NCBI GenBank assembly: GCA_020027635.1
Contig: JAHKKL010000018.1
Span: 1 to 12,828 of the forward strand
DNA length: 12,828 nucleotides
Reading direction: 5' to 3'
Source of the DNA: Gammaproteobacteria bacterium
GTDB lineage: Bacteria; Pseudomonadota; Gammaproteobacteria; UBA9214
Under the pieces are notes generated by a model that saw only the letters and a program-made list of their open reading frames with translations, was not told the DNA's origin and did no database searches. Within the stretch, counting starts at the first letter, position 1, and every line of letters starts with the position of its first letter. Positions 1 to 6,290 of the stretch are shown piece by piece. Position numbers and translations under genes: made by a program.

Positions 1-324
1 ATAGCTGCCCTTTACTGTTTCATATTCGGAAATCGTGTCTTTTATTACCAAACCGGACAAGATCCTGAATGGCATTCTTATTCGCCCGGCTTGGTTATAC
101 TCCATGATGCAATTCAGGAGGCATATAACGCCAATTGTGTGGAATTCAATTTCCTGCAGGGTGAAGAAGAATATAAATACAAATGGACTAAGAAGCATCG
201 CATCCTTTATGACATATCACTCTATCATGGCAACTTGCCAGGCCAGGCGATAAGAATAAAGGATGTAATTAAGCATGCATTGAAAAAGATGCTGAGAAAG
301 AATGAACCAGGCTGCCCGTCATAA
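1..324 (+). CDS. GNAT-family N-acyltransferase (CelD/FemAB-like), C-terminal part
   Basis: The frame is open from the first base of the window to TAA at 322-324, so this is the last 107 residues of a larger protein whose start lies outside. The stretch IAALYCFIFG, then FYYQTGQDPEW, then SPGLVILHDAIQEA, then VEFNFLQGEEEYKYKW matches the pattern of the C-terminal half of the GNAT domain in CelD/BcsL and FemAB-like proteins. In that family the EF(D/N)FLxGxExYKxxW motif is the hallmark. Such enzymes move an acyl or aminoacyl group onto a sugar or peptide amine and often lie in exopolysaccharide clusters. The last 25 or so residues are a basic tail (IRIKDVIKHALKKMLRK). The DNA is clearly more AT-rich than the ATP-grasp gene further right, which suggests separate origins. 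Family membership is fairly sure; the substrate is unknown. Confidence 0.8.
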   Translation: MAALYCFIFGNRVFYYQTGQDPEWHSYSPGLVILHDAIQEAYNANCVEFNFLQGEEEYKYKWTKKHRILYDISLYHGNLPGQAIRIKDVIKHALKKMLRKNEPGCPS

Positions 325-330
325 ACTGCA

Positions 331-352
331 AAGTACTACTGTCCCATAAACT
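331..352. repeat. Probable terminal end of the IS4-type element
   Basis: The bases just outside the transposase stop codon read, on the minus strand, TTTATGGGACAGTAGTACTT. This looks like the terminal inverted repeat of an IS4-type element, but the matching other end is not visible in the window, so it rests on position and general resemblance only. Confidence 0.3.
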
Positions 353-606
353 TTATGCGTACTGAAACCGCGTCTGACGTGGCGAGGTTATGGGTCGCGG
401 TGGATCGCCCCGCAGCAGCGCCACCAGGTCACGGCGCTCGAACAGGCTGAGTTGCAGCAGGCACAGGATCTGTTGCATACCAAGTCCAAGCTTGCCCATG
501 AACTTGATATAAGCAAGTAACAGATACAGGCACATGGCAACCCAGATCTGCATCTGCACGGCGTTGCGAGAGGTGCCGCGCAAGTGGGTCTGGCGCAGGA
601 GAAGGA
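353..606 (-). pseudogene. IS4-family transposase, C-terminal remnant
   Basis: Minus-strand translation gives LRGTSRNAVQMQIWVAMCLY, then LLAYIKFMGKLGLGMQQIL, then LLQLSLFERRDLVALLRGDPP, ending at a TAA at 353-355. The G(T/R)SxNAVxxQIWVA block, the LLQLxLFERRxLxxLL block and the short tail are typical of the extreme C-terminus of IS4-family DDE transposases. Only about 80 residues of a protein usually well over 300 aa remain. The catalytic DDE core is missing, and residues upstream of about 606 in the same open frame do not look like transposase. The fragment lies head-on to the GNAT gene, whose stop codon is 28 bp away. It is a dead relic of an insertion at this site. The family call is good; the exact left boundary of homology is a judgement by eye. 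Confidence 0.72.
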
Positions 607-653
607 TTGCATGGTGAACGCTTAAAGAGGCTAGCTTGTGGGGTGTTGGCAGG

Positions 654-806
654 ATGCAGGGCCCTTCCTTCCCCTTGGACGATCCGTTCAAGTGGAGAAA
701 AGAGCGTTTATTCGGCCTATACTCTTATCTCAAGCATTGCCGTTGTCGATATGCCGAGACCGGCCACCCATTTGGGAAAGGCGGCTTTAAGATGCAAAAA
801 GGGTGA
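654..806 (+). CDS. Short unassigned ORF in the scar region
   Basis: An open frame of 50 codons runs from ATG 654 to TGA 804-806. It encodes a basic, aromatic-rich peptide that includes DPFKWRKERLFGLYSYLKHC and RYAETGHPFGKGGFKMQKG. I recognise no family. The composition (aromatic and basic runs, no low complexity) is more protein-like than the other frames here, so it may be the 3' stub of a gene cut by the IS4-type insertion rather than a complete small gene. No clear ribosome binding site precedes the ATG. It could also be chance. Confidence 0.2.
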   Translation: MQGPSFPLDDPFKWRKERLFGLYSYLKHCRCRYAETGHPFGKGGFKMQKG

Positions 807-1107
807 ACTTTCTGCCCATATGCTGTCATTTGAGATTTAAGCAATACTTAATAGAGCCACCGGAATGAAGGGATAAATCGTTTTCCTAAACTTGGATTCA
901 TCATGCTGGAATTTTACGCAGCCTGCTATAGACCCGAGTCACGGAAGCAAACGGATCTCCCGGATGGCGAAGATCAATGGCTCGGGTCTCGAGCGTGGCA
1001 GTGCGATAGGAACGTGTCTGTGACGAAATCTCTGTGATTCAGCCGCTTCGCAAGTAGCCGATAACAGCCAAGAATATCTTGACCTGCGGCAACCATTCGG
1101 TGAAAAC
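807..1107. other. Intergenic region upstream of the ATP-grasp gene
   Basis: I see no recognisable gene, RNA or strong promoter here. A 44-codon frame at 903-1037 (plus) has no family resemblance and no ribosome binding site. A minus-strand frame over 939-1142 runs into the real ATP-grasp gene and looks like chance. The region must hold the promoter for the ATP-grasp/phosphoesterase pair unless that pair is read from further left, but no convincing -35/-10 pair stands out. Confidence 0.4.
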
Positions 1108-2361
1108 ATGACCAACCTACTCACACTCAAACAGGCATTCACGCCGGGGCGGCCACCGGTCCTGCTTCTCGCGGGACCGGTGCTGGTGCGTACGCTCGGT
1201 CTTGCGGGGATTCCGCTGATCGTCGCATCGAGTGACGCGGCCGATCCCGCCTTCGCATCGCGTTACTGCGGCGGACGCTGCGTCCTGCCACCGAAGGAAG
1301 AGCCGGAAGCGATGATGGACAGCCTGATCGAAGCTGGGGACCGCCTGTTCGCTCAGTTCGGCCGGCGAGTGCCGCTCATGTACGGCAACGATTTCTACCT
1401 CGAGCTGATTTACACCCTCCGCAAGCAGCTCGAGGAGAGATTTCTCCTGCTTCTCACCGATCCGGAACCGGCGTATGCCCTCCTCACGAAGGACCGTTTC
1501 GAGACGCTCGCCCGCGAACGCAACCTGCCGGTGCCGCGCAGTCTTACGTGGGAGGAATTACCCGCCATCGAGGGTGCGGTGCTCGCCAAGCCAAGCTCCA
1601 AGTTCGTCTGGAGCGATACGCCACTCCAGACGAGCCTTTTCGCGGGCGACAGCAAGGCGCTCATCTTTGGAAGCGGTCGCGAGGCCGCTGCGCAGCCGCT
1701 CGTCGAGCGCTTCCGGAACCAGCTCACGTTCCAGGAATACATTCGCGGCGACGACAGGCAACTGTGGTCCTATCACGGGTTCTCCGACGAGCATGGAAAG
1801 GTCCTCGCCTCCTTCGTGGGCCGCAAGTTGCGCACCTCGCCGCCGCTCACCGGTGAAAGCGCTTTCATCGAATTGATCCACGATGAAGCACTCGCGATCT
1901 TCGGACGGGAATTGGCCGAACGTGTCCATCTCAAGGGCGCTTTCAAGCTGGATTTCAAGACGGACGCGCCTATGGGCCGTCACTACCTGCTTGAGATCAA
2001 CGCACGGTTCAATCTGTGGCATTACCTTGGCGCGGTGAATGGCATCAATCTCATGCAGATCGCCTATGACTACATGGTCGACGGCAAGCGACCTGGACCG
2101 CAGACCTACGTTACGAGCTGGCGCTGGCTCTTCCTGCCGTACGATTTCCGCGCCTACCGTTGCATGGCCGCTCGCGGCGAGCTCTCCTTCGCCGGCTGGA
2201 TCGTCTCGATCCTCTCCGCTCGCACCGTCTACAATATCTTCGCCTGGAACGACCCTGCGCCCTTCTTGATGACGTGGGTCAACCGGTTCGTGCGCAAGGG
2301 CCGCAAGACCCTCGTGCGGGTGAAAATGCGGTTGCGGGAATGGCTCTCTACGGCGTACTAG
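1108..2361 (+). CDS. ATP-grasp domain protein (carboxylate-amine ligase-like)
   Basis: This 417-aa protein has the layout of an ATP-grasp ligase, the class that joins a carboxylate to an amine through an acyl-phosphate. The N-terminal pre-ATP-grasp part (about 15-55) reads PPVLLLAGPVLVRTLGLAG and leads to SSDAADPAFASRYC. A linker (LLTKDRFETLARERNLPVPR) resembles the DKxxxxxLAxxxGxPVP segment of the family. The ATP-binding lysine is probably K161 in VLAKPSSK. FQEYIRGDDRQLWSY follows the usual nucleotide-binding strand, and FKLDFK with LLEINARFNLWHYLGAVNGIN carries the Mg-binding Glu296 and Asn298. The last 25 residues are very basic (FVRKGRKTLVRVKMRLREWL) and may bind membrane. The ATG is preceded by a weak GGTG. 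The phosphoesterase gene overlaps the 3' end by 22 nt, so the two are probably co-translated. The substrate is unknown; polysaccharide modification is an inference from the nearby GNAT gene. Confidence 0.82.
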   Translation: MTNLLTLKQAFTPGRPPVLLLAGPVLVRTLGLAGIPLIVASSDAADPAFASRYCGGRCVLPPKEEPEAMMDSLIEAGDRLFAQFGRRVPLMYGNDFYLELIYTLRKQLEERFLLLLTDPEPAYALLTKDRFETLARERNLPVPRSLTWEELPAIEGAVLAKPSSKFVWSDTPLQTSLFAGDSKALIFGSGREAAAQPLVERFRNQLTFQEYIRGDDRQLWSYHGFSDEHGKVLASFVGRKLRTSPPLTGESAFIELIHDEALAIFGRELAERVHLKGAFKLDFKTDAPMGRHYLLEINARFNLWHYLGAVNGINLMQIAYDYMVDGKRPGPQTYVTSWRWLFLPYDFRAYRCMAARGELSFAGWIVSILSARTVYNIFAWNDPAPFLMTWVNRFVRKGRKTLVRVKMRLREWLSTAY

Positions 2362-3140
2362 GCGATATCCACGGAAACCGCGAGGCGTTGCGCTCCGCGC
2401 TCATGGCTCTGGATACCCTCCATCCGGACCGGATCGTCTGTGTGGGCGACATTGTGGGCTACAACGCCGACTCGGACGAATGCGCGGCGATCTTGCGAGA
2501 ACGCGAAATCGCCTCGATCGCGGGCAATCATGATCTCATCGGTACCGGGCGTCTCGGCTTCAAGCAATGTTCGAACAAGGCGATGCATGCGCTCAAGCAC
2601 ACTCGCCGGCGCTTGGGTCCCGACACCGCGCGATACCTGCGCTCGCTCCCCGCGGCGCTCCCGATCGAGGAACACGTGGTGCTCGTCCATGGGGGCGTGC
2701 GTGACGTCCAGCAATACATGATAAAGCCGCACCATATCGCGGAGAATGTTGGCTATCTGCGCAGCGATTTCCCCGGAAGGCGCATCTGCTTTTTCGGCCA
2801 CATGCACGAGCAGAAGGTTTTCGAGGTGGAGCCCGATGGCACCGTGCGCGATCTTGCCGTCGGAGGCACCGTGAAGCTGCGCTCCGATGCCGAGTATTTC
2901 GTGAATCCGGGCTCGGTCGACGCCTCGCGCAAGCACGAGCACAAGGAGGCGGAATTCGCGCTCTTCGACAGCCGAGCGCTGACAGTTCGATTCTTCCGCG
3001 TGCCCTACGATGATGCGCTAACGGAAAGAAAGGCGGTCGCAGGCGGATACCGCATCGGTCCGTGGCGAGACCGCTACTATTCCCTGCGGCGGAGGGTCAT
3101 CTATTCCCTGCAGCGAAGGATCGCGAAACTCACACGATGA
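2340..3140 (+). CDS. Calcineurin-like metallophosphoesterase
   Basis: The frame is open from further upstream, but the ATG at 2340 gives MALYGVLGDIHGN, the normal start of this family; the protein is then 266 aa. All metal-binding motifs are present in order: GDIHGN (D9, H11), CVGDIVGYN (D37), AGNHD (N63, H64), VHGG (H117) and FFGHMH (H154, H156). This is the YfcE-like class of two-metal phosphodiesterases/phosphatases. The family covers many substrates, from cyclic nucleotides to phosphorylated small molecules and sugars, so the reaction cannot be read from motifs alone. The last residues are strongly basic (SLRRRVIYSLQRRIAKLTR), much like the end of the ATP-grasp partner. The start overlaps that gene by 22 nt in another frame, so the two are almost surely one operon. 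No signal peptide is seen, which places it in the cytoplasm. Confidence 0.85.
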   Translation: MALYGVLGDIHGNREALRSALMALDTLHPDRIVCVGDIVGYNADSDECAAILREREIASIAGNHDLIGTGRLGFKQCSNKAMHALKHTRRRLGPDTARYLRSLPAALPIEEHVVLVHGGVRDVQQYMIKPHHIAENVGYLRSDFPGRRICFFGHMHEQKVFEVEPDGTVRDLAVGGTVKLRSDAEYFVNPGSVDASRKHEHKEAEFALFDSRALTVRFFRVPYDDALTERKAVAGGYRIGPWRDRYYSLRRRVIYSLQRRIAKLTR

Positions 3141-3364
3141 CGAATCTGGCGTGGCTGCAGGAGACGGGGAAGGGGTAACACATGGGGCAGTGCCCCGGAG
3201 ATTTTGGAGTTGTAGAATCCATCGCCGGGGAAGCCGGAGGTGATCCGCTGCCTAGATGCCGGCTAGTCGAGCGGGAGTTAGTAGAGCCAGGTGTCCTGGT
3301 TGGCCTTGAGGTCGATGAGGCTGCCGTTGCGCACGACAAGGCGGACATATAGACCGGCATGCCT

Positions 3365-4192
3365 TTCCTGACCACGATGCGCGGCTTCTGCCCCAACTGT
3401 GGGGCGGCGGATGGCGGAAAACGCCGCCCTGCTGGTGGACGAAGTTCTGCCATGAGAGCCCATGCGCCAATGGGTACTCAGCGTACCTTTCCCGCTCCGG
3501 TATTTGTTTGCTAACCGCCCTGAGATCATGGGTCAGGTGCTCGGCATCGTCTACCACACCCTTGCCACGCATCTGCTCAAAAAGGTTGGGTTTTCCTGCA
3601 AGACGGCCCAGACAGGCGCGGTCACCTTGATCCAGCGCTTCGGCAGTGCCTTGAACCTCAACATCCACTTCCACATGCTGTTCCTCGACGGGGTGTATGT
3701 CGAGCGCTCTGACGGCTCGGTCCGGTTTCGCAGGGTGAAGGTACCGAAGAGCGCTAAGGTAACCCACCTGACCCACACCCTCGCGCACCGCATCGGCCGT
3801 TTCCTGGAGCGGCAGGGATTGCTGGAACGCGATGCGGACGACTGCATGGATGCAGGAGGTAGGGCAACGCATGGAGCAGTTGCCGAGAACAGCTATCTGG
3901 CTGGGGATGACGTGGAGGCGGGGCCGATGGATCAGTTGCTGGGTCACTCCATTACCTACCGCATCGCCGTGGACCCGCGGCAAGGGCGCAAGGTATTTAC
4001 CTTGCAAATGCTGCCGCCCTGCGATGAGCCGTTCGTTGACCCAGTGGGCAAGGTGGCCGGGTTCTCGTTGCATGCCGGGGTGGCGGCCAAGGCCCATGAA
4101 CGCAAGAAGCTGGAACGGCTGTGCTGCTACATCAGTCGCCCGGCAATCTCGGAAAAGCGGCTGTCGCTCACGCCGAATGGCAATGTCCGTTA
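3365..4192 (+). pseudogene. IS91-family (HUH, rolling-circle) transposase, broken and truncated
   Basis: The translation follows the IS91-family transposase pattern, but in pieces. RGFCPNCGA (frame of 3391) is the zinc-finger end. RRMAENAALLVDEVLP lies in another frame and ends in TGA at 3451-3453. EPMRQWVLSVPFPLRYLFA then runs on without a break to about 4192. The HUH pair is intact in NIHFHMLFLDGVY (H codons 3666 and 3672), as is the presumed catalytic tyrosine in CCYISRPAIS (codon 4128). After TPNGNVRY the family normally continues for well over 100 residues, but here the sequence switches to a RadC gene. The N-terminus upstream of the zinc finger is degraded. A frameshift, a stop and two truncations make this inactive. 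About 15 residues between LLERD and ENSYLA (3837-3883) look like an insertion relative to what I recall of the family. Confidence 0.8.
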
Positions 4193-4557
4193 TCTACTCC
4201 CAGCTTGTCGGCCTTGAGCATGAGGTCTTCGCCTGCCTGTTCCTGGACAACCGCCACCGTGTCCTTGAGTTCAGGCAGTTGTTCAGAGGCACGATAGACG
4301 GCTGCTCGGCGCACCCGCGCGAGGTAGTGAAGGCCGCCCTCCTCCTGAACTCAGCGGCAGTGATCTTCGCTCACAATCACCCGAGTGGCGTTCCAGAACC
4401 GAGTCGAGCCGATCTGGCACTGACCAAACGGCTGCAGGATGCCCTGGCCCTGGTGGACATCAGGGTCCTGGATCACATCATTGTCTGGGGCGTTGAGACT
4501 GTCAGTTTGGCTGAGCGGGGGGGTGCTTTGAACCTAAACAGCTTTGAAATAGACTGA
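4183..4557 (+). pseudogene. radC: RadC-family protein, MPN/JAMM domain without N-terminus
   Basis: From about 4204 the frame reads LEHEVFACLFLDNRHRVLEF, then FRGTIDGCSAHPREVVKAAL, then AVIFAHNHPSGVPEPSRAD, then VDIRVLDHIIVWG, ending SLAERG plus a short odd tail. This is the MPN domain of RadC-like proteins often carried by mobile elements. The JAMM-type metal ligands (HNHPSG, then Asp) and the Glu in HEVFACLF are kept. The N-terminal helix-hairpin-helix part and roughly the first 25-40% of a normal RadC are missing, replaced by IS91 DNA. An in-frame ATG at 4183, which lies in transposase-derived sequence, could start a 124-aa product, but no ribosome binding site is seen. Near the end a run of seven G (4517-4523) seems to have gained one base; six would give the familiar ending SLAERGVL and stop. 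The role of RadC is unsettled. Confidence 0.75.
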
Positions 4558-4563
4558 GTACCC

Positions 4564-4596
4564 CACCCTGATCACATGCGCGTAGTGTTCAGGGTG
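4564..4596. repeat. Perfect 8-bp inverted repeat after the radC fragment
   Basis: CACCCTGA (4564-4571) is the exact reverse complement of TCAGGGTG (4589-4596), with a 17-nt loop. It begins 7 bp after the radC stop. No T-run follows on either strand, so a Rho-independent terminator is doubtful; it may be an element end. Confidence 0.35.
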
Positions 4597-4612
4597 TGTG
4601 ACTCAGTGGTGA

Positions 4613-4636
4613 CTTAAAACGCTAGGGGCGTTTAAG
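4613..4636. repeat. Short hairpin downstream of tRNA-Thr
   Basis: CTTAAAACGC and GCGTTTAAG pair with one bulged A around a short loop. On the minus strand this hairpin comes about 22 nt after the tRNA CCA end, and five T residues follow the CCA directly (4654-4658). It may help end or process the tRNA transcript, but it lacks a T-run of its own. Confidence 0.3.
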
Positions 4637-4658
4637 ATGCAGCTAAGTGATTGAAAAA

Positions 4659-4734
4659 TGGAGCTGGCGAGAGGATTTGAACCCCCGACCGGCTGATTAC
4701 AAATCAGCTGCTCTACCGACTGAGCTACGCCAGC
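4659..4734 (-). tRNA. tRNA-Thr(UGU)
   Basis: The reverse complement folds into a full 76-nt cloverleaf with encoded CCA. The acceptor stem is GCTGGCG/CGCCAGC (4728-4734 with 4663-4669), the D arm is GCTC-AGTCGGTA-GAGC, and the anticodon stem is GCTGA/TCAGC with loop TTTGTAA, so the anticodon is TGT and it reads ACA threonine codons. The T arm is GGGGG-TTCAAAT-CCTCT with two wobble pairs, and the discriminator base is T. It follows the SPOR gene by 54 bp on the same strand. In E. coli the equivalent thrU leads thrU-tyrU-glyT-thrT-tufB. Here none of those follow; the next DNA is IS91/radC debris. Confidence 0.95.
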
Positions 4735-4758
4735 ATCTGGAATCCGGACAAGCCGGTT

Positions 4759-4787
4759 ATTTTAATCAAACACCCCACCTGCTGCAA
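4759..4787 (-). promoter_or_regulatory. Likely sigma70-type promoter for tRNA-Thr
   Basis: On the minus strand TTGCAG (4782-4787) is followed after exactly 17 nt by TAAAAT (4759-4764). Spacing and sequence are close to the TTGACA/TATAAT consensus. A transcript starting near 4752 would have a leader of about 18 nt before the tRNA 5' end at 4734. The -35 box sits right after the SPOR gene stop codon, so the tRNA need not depend on the birA operon. Confidence 0.55.
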
Positions 4788-4788
4788 T

Positions 4789-5544
4789 TCACTGGCAGGC
4801 GGCTTCCCGCGCCTGAACGTTTGGATACTCACCCCTGATCGTTTCCAGAACGGCACGCTCTCCATCCAGCAGATCAAGATCCAGCCAGTACGCCGTGCGC
4901 GTTACGTAGCGCGGCTCCGCGACGGGTTCAAGCCCGTACTTGTGAAGCATCTTTAAGCGCACATCCACCCGGGCACGGCTGTCATACGTTCCCAGGGAGA
5001 GTGCATTGCCTTTCAGGATCAGATAATCCCTGTCATTGTTGTCTTCCAGCATGCGCGTGATCCGCAAAGCCTCTGCACGTTCCATGGCCGGCAGATAAGC
5101 CCAGTAACCGGACTCAACCTGAATATCGCTCGTGCGCTCCCGCGGTTTGTACCCGAGTTGGTTCAGTCGATTCTCAACGGCCTTCATTTCCGGATCGGCC
5201 GGGAAGGGGCCAAGCACATGACAACTCGACGGTGGAGCAACCGCCCCCGGCGGATCCGATGCGGTCAGCGCTGCTACCCGGGAGATTTCCGCCGTCCCCT
5301 GCTGCACATCGGCGCTCCCTGGCGGGCTTACAACCACAGGGGCGTCGACGCTAATGACGCGGGTATCCTCCGCGTTGAATGAAACCTTCTTCGCCGCCCT
5401 TTCCTGAATGGTCTCCAGGTGCCTGACATTGGGCGGTAACCGCTTGACGAGACTCGAACCTCCCTTATGGGGCACGTTCTGCAGCATATTCCAGGAAAAA
5501 TAAACGAGGTTCACGACAACCAGCAGGTAAATCACGTGCCGCAT
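4789..5544 (-). CDS. SPOR-domain membrane protein
   Basis: The start at ATG 5542-5544 gives 251 aa and is chosen because AGGGAG lies 5 nt upstream and because the protein then opens with a membrane segment (MRHVIYLLVVVNLVYFSW); the open frame extends 22 codons further into coaX without such support. After the single N-terminal helix comes a Ser/Pro/Ala-rich linker of about 95 residues. A SPOR-like domain follows (about 120-200), opening CHVLGPFPADPEMKAVENRL and continuing with YWAYLPAMERAEALRITRML. SPOR domains bind denuded glycan strands of peptidoglycan at division sites. A protein of this kind sits after coaX in many Gammaproteobacteria. The gene overlaps the end of coaX by 13 nt. The exact role of this family member is not established. 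Confidence 0.75.
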   Translation of the reverse strand: MRHVIYLLVVVNLVYFSWNMLQNVPHKGGSSLVKRLPPNVRHLETIQERAAKKVSFNAEDTRVISVDAPVVVSPPGSADVQQGTAEISRVAALTASDPPGAVAPPSSCHVLGPFPADPEMKAVENRLNQLGYKPRERTSDIQVESGYWAYLPAMERAEALRITRMLEDNNDRDYLILKGNALSLGTYDSRARVDVRLKMLHKYGLEPVAEPRYVTRTAYWLDLDLLDGERAVLETIRGEYPNVQAREAACQ

Positions 5545-6290
5545 AGCATCTCCCTGGCGAGAATGGCGACTCCTTTCAGAACCAGATCGCGATCGTAACG
5601 GGGCGAACAACGCAATAGAGGCAGTATTCTTTCGGCATCGCCGCCCGTAATTACGACTTCAAGATTGCGGCCGTAACCAGCGGCAGCATCCCCTATTACC
5701 CGATCAATCAGCGTGCCGGCCATGTGCATCACCCCGCTGTTAACGCCGTCTATCGTATTCATGGAAAGCAGAGACTGCGTTCCGACCTCCTCACCCGGTA
5801 ACGGGCCGATGGCAGCGGTCTCCTTCGCCAGGGAACGCCTCATCATAGCAAGACCCGGCGCTATGAGGCCGCCCTGATGGATGCCGGCGGCATCCACGAC
5901 ATCAAGGGTGATGGCCGTGCCGCAGTCGATGACACACAGGGGATTTTCAGTATCGTGGCGTGCCGCAACGATCGCGGCCCAGCGGTCGGCGCCCAGGGTG
6001 TTCGGCTCCCGGTAGGCATTCGTCACGCCCGCCGCCTGTTTCAGGACCCGGATATAACACGGTGTCGTGTGCCAGGCCTTCCCGGTCCACTCGGCAATCT
6101 CGCGTTCCATGCCGGCACCCGCGACGTTGGCAACCGCAAGAACCCGCGGTGCGGGTAAACCCTTCCAGGCCCGACTGGCGGATCGCGAGAAACCTTCTTC
6201 ATGATGGAAAAACCGCCCCCGCCTTTCCAGCACACCATCTCTCTCGGTTGCCCATTTGACCGATGAATTACCCACATCAAGCAGCATCAT
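5532..6290 (-). CDS. coaX: Type III pantothenate kinase
   Basis: CoaX phosphorylates pantothenate with ATP, the first step of coenzyme A synthesis, in the cytoplasm. The 252-aa length is normal. Motifs of the ASKHA fold are present: MLLDVGNSSVKW at the start (D5 and the phosphate loop), NTLGADRWAA (G100-W104, with the catalytic-site Asp102), VIDCGTAITLDVV (D122-T125) and GGLIAPG (140-146). An ITGGDAERILPLL stretch near the end is also typical. The start codon sits inside the birA stop (ATGA overlap, 6287-6290), so translation is probably coupled. Two ATGs stand side by side (6288-6290 and 6285-6287), and the first is taken. Type III kinases are insensitive to CoA feedback, so control probably lies elsewhere. 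The call is very sure. Confidence 0.95.
   Translation of the reverse strand: MMLLDVGNSSVKWATERDGVLERRGRFFHHEEGFSRSASRAWKGLPAPRVLAVANVAGAGMEREIAEWTGKAWHTTPCYIRVLKQAAGVTNAYREPNTLGADRWAAIVAARHDTENPLCVIDCGTAITLDVVDAAGIHQGGLIAPGLAMMRRSLAKETAAIGPLPGEEVGTQSLLSMNTIDGVNSGVMHMAGTLIDRVIGDAAAGYGRNLEVVITGGDAERILPLLRCSPRYDRDLVLKGVAILAREMLCGT

Noticed and set aside
1558..2022. Minus-strand and alternate-frame ORFs inside the ATP-grasp gene
   Set aside because: Shadows of a GC-rich gene; only the 1108 frame carries ATP-grasp motifs.
2160..2339. Longer start for the phosphoesterase at 2160
   Set aside because: The extra 60 residues overlap the ATP-grasp gene in another frame and are not phosphoesterase-like; the family starts right at the GDIHGN strand.
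3252..4097. Minus-strand open frame of 281 codons
   Set aside because: It lies opposite the IS91 transposase, whose motifs are clear on the plus strand.
4647..4838. Plus-strand ORF with WREDLNPRPADYKSAALPTELRQ-like product
   Set aside because: This is the well-known false protein made by translating a tRNA gene antisense; the tRNA-Thr explains it.
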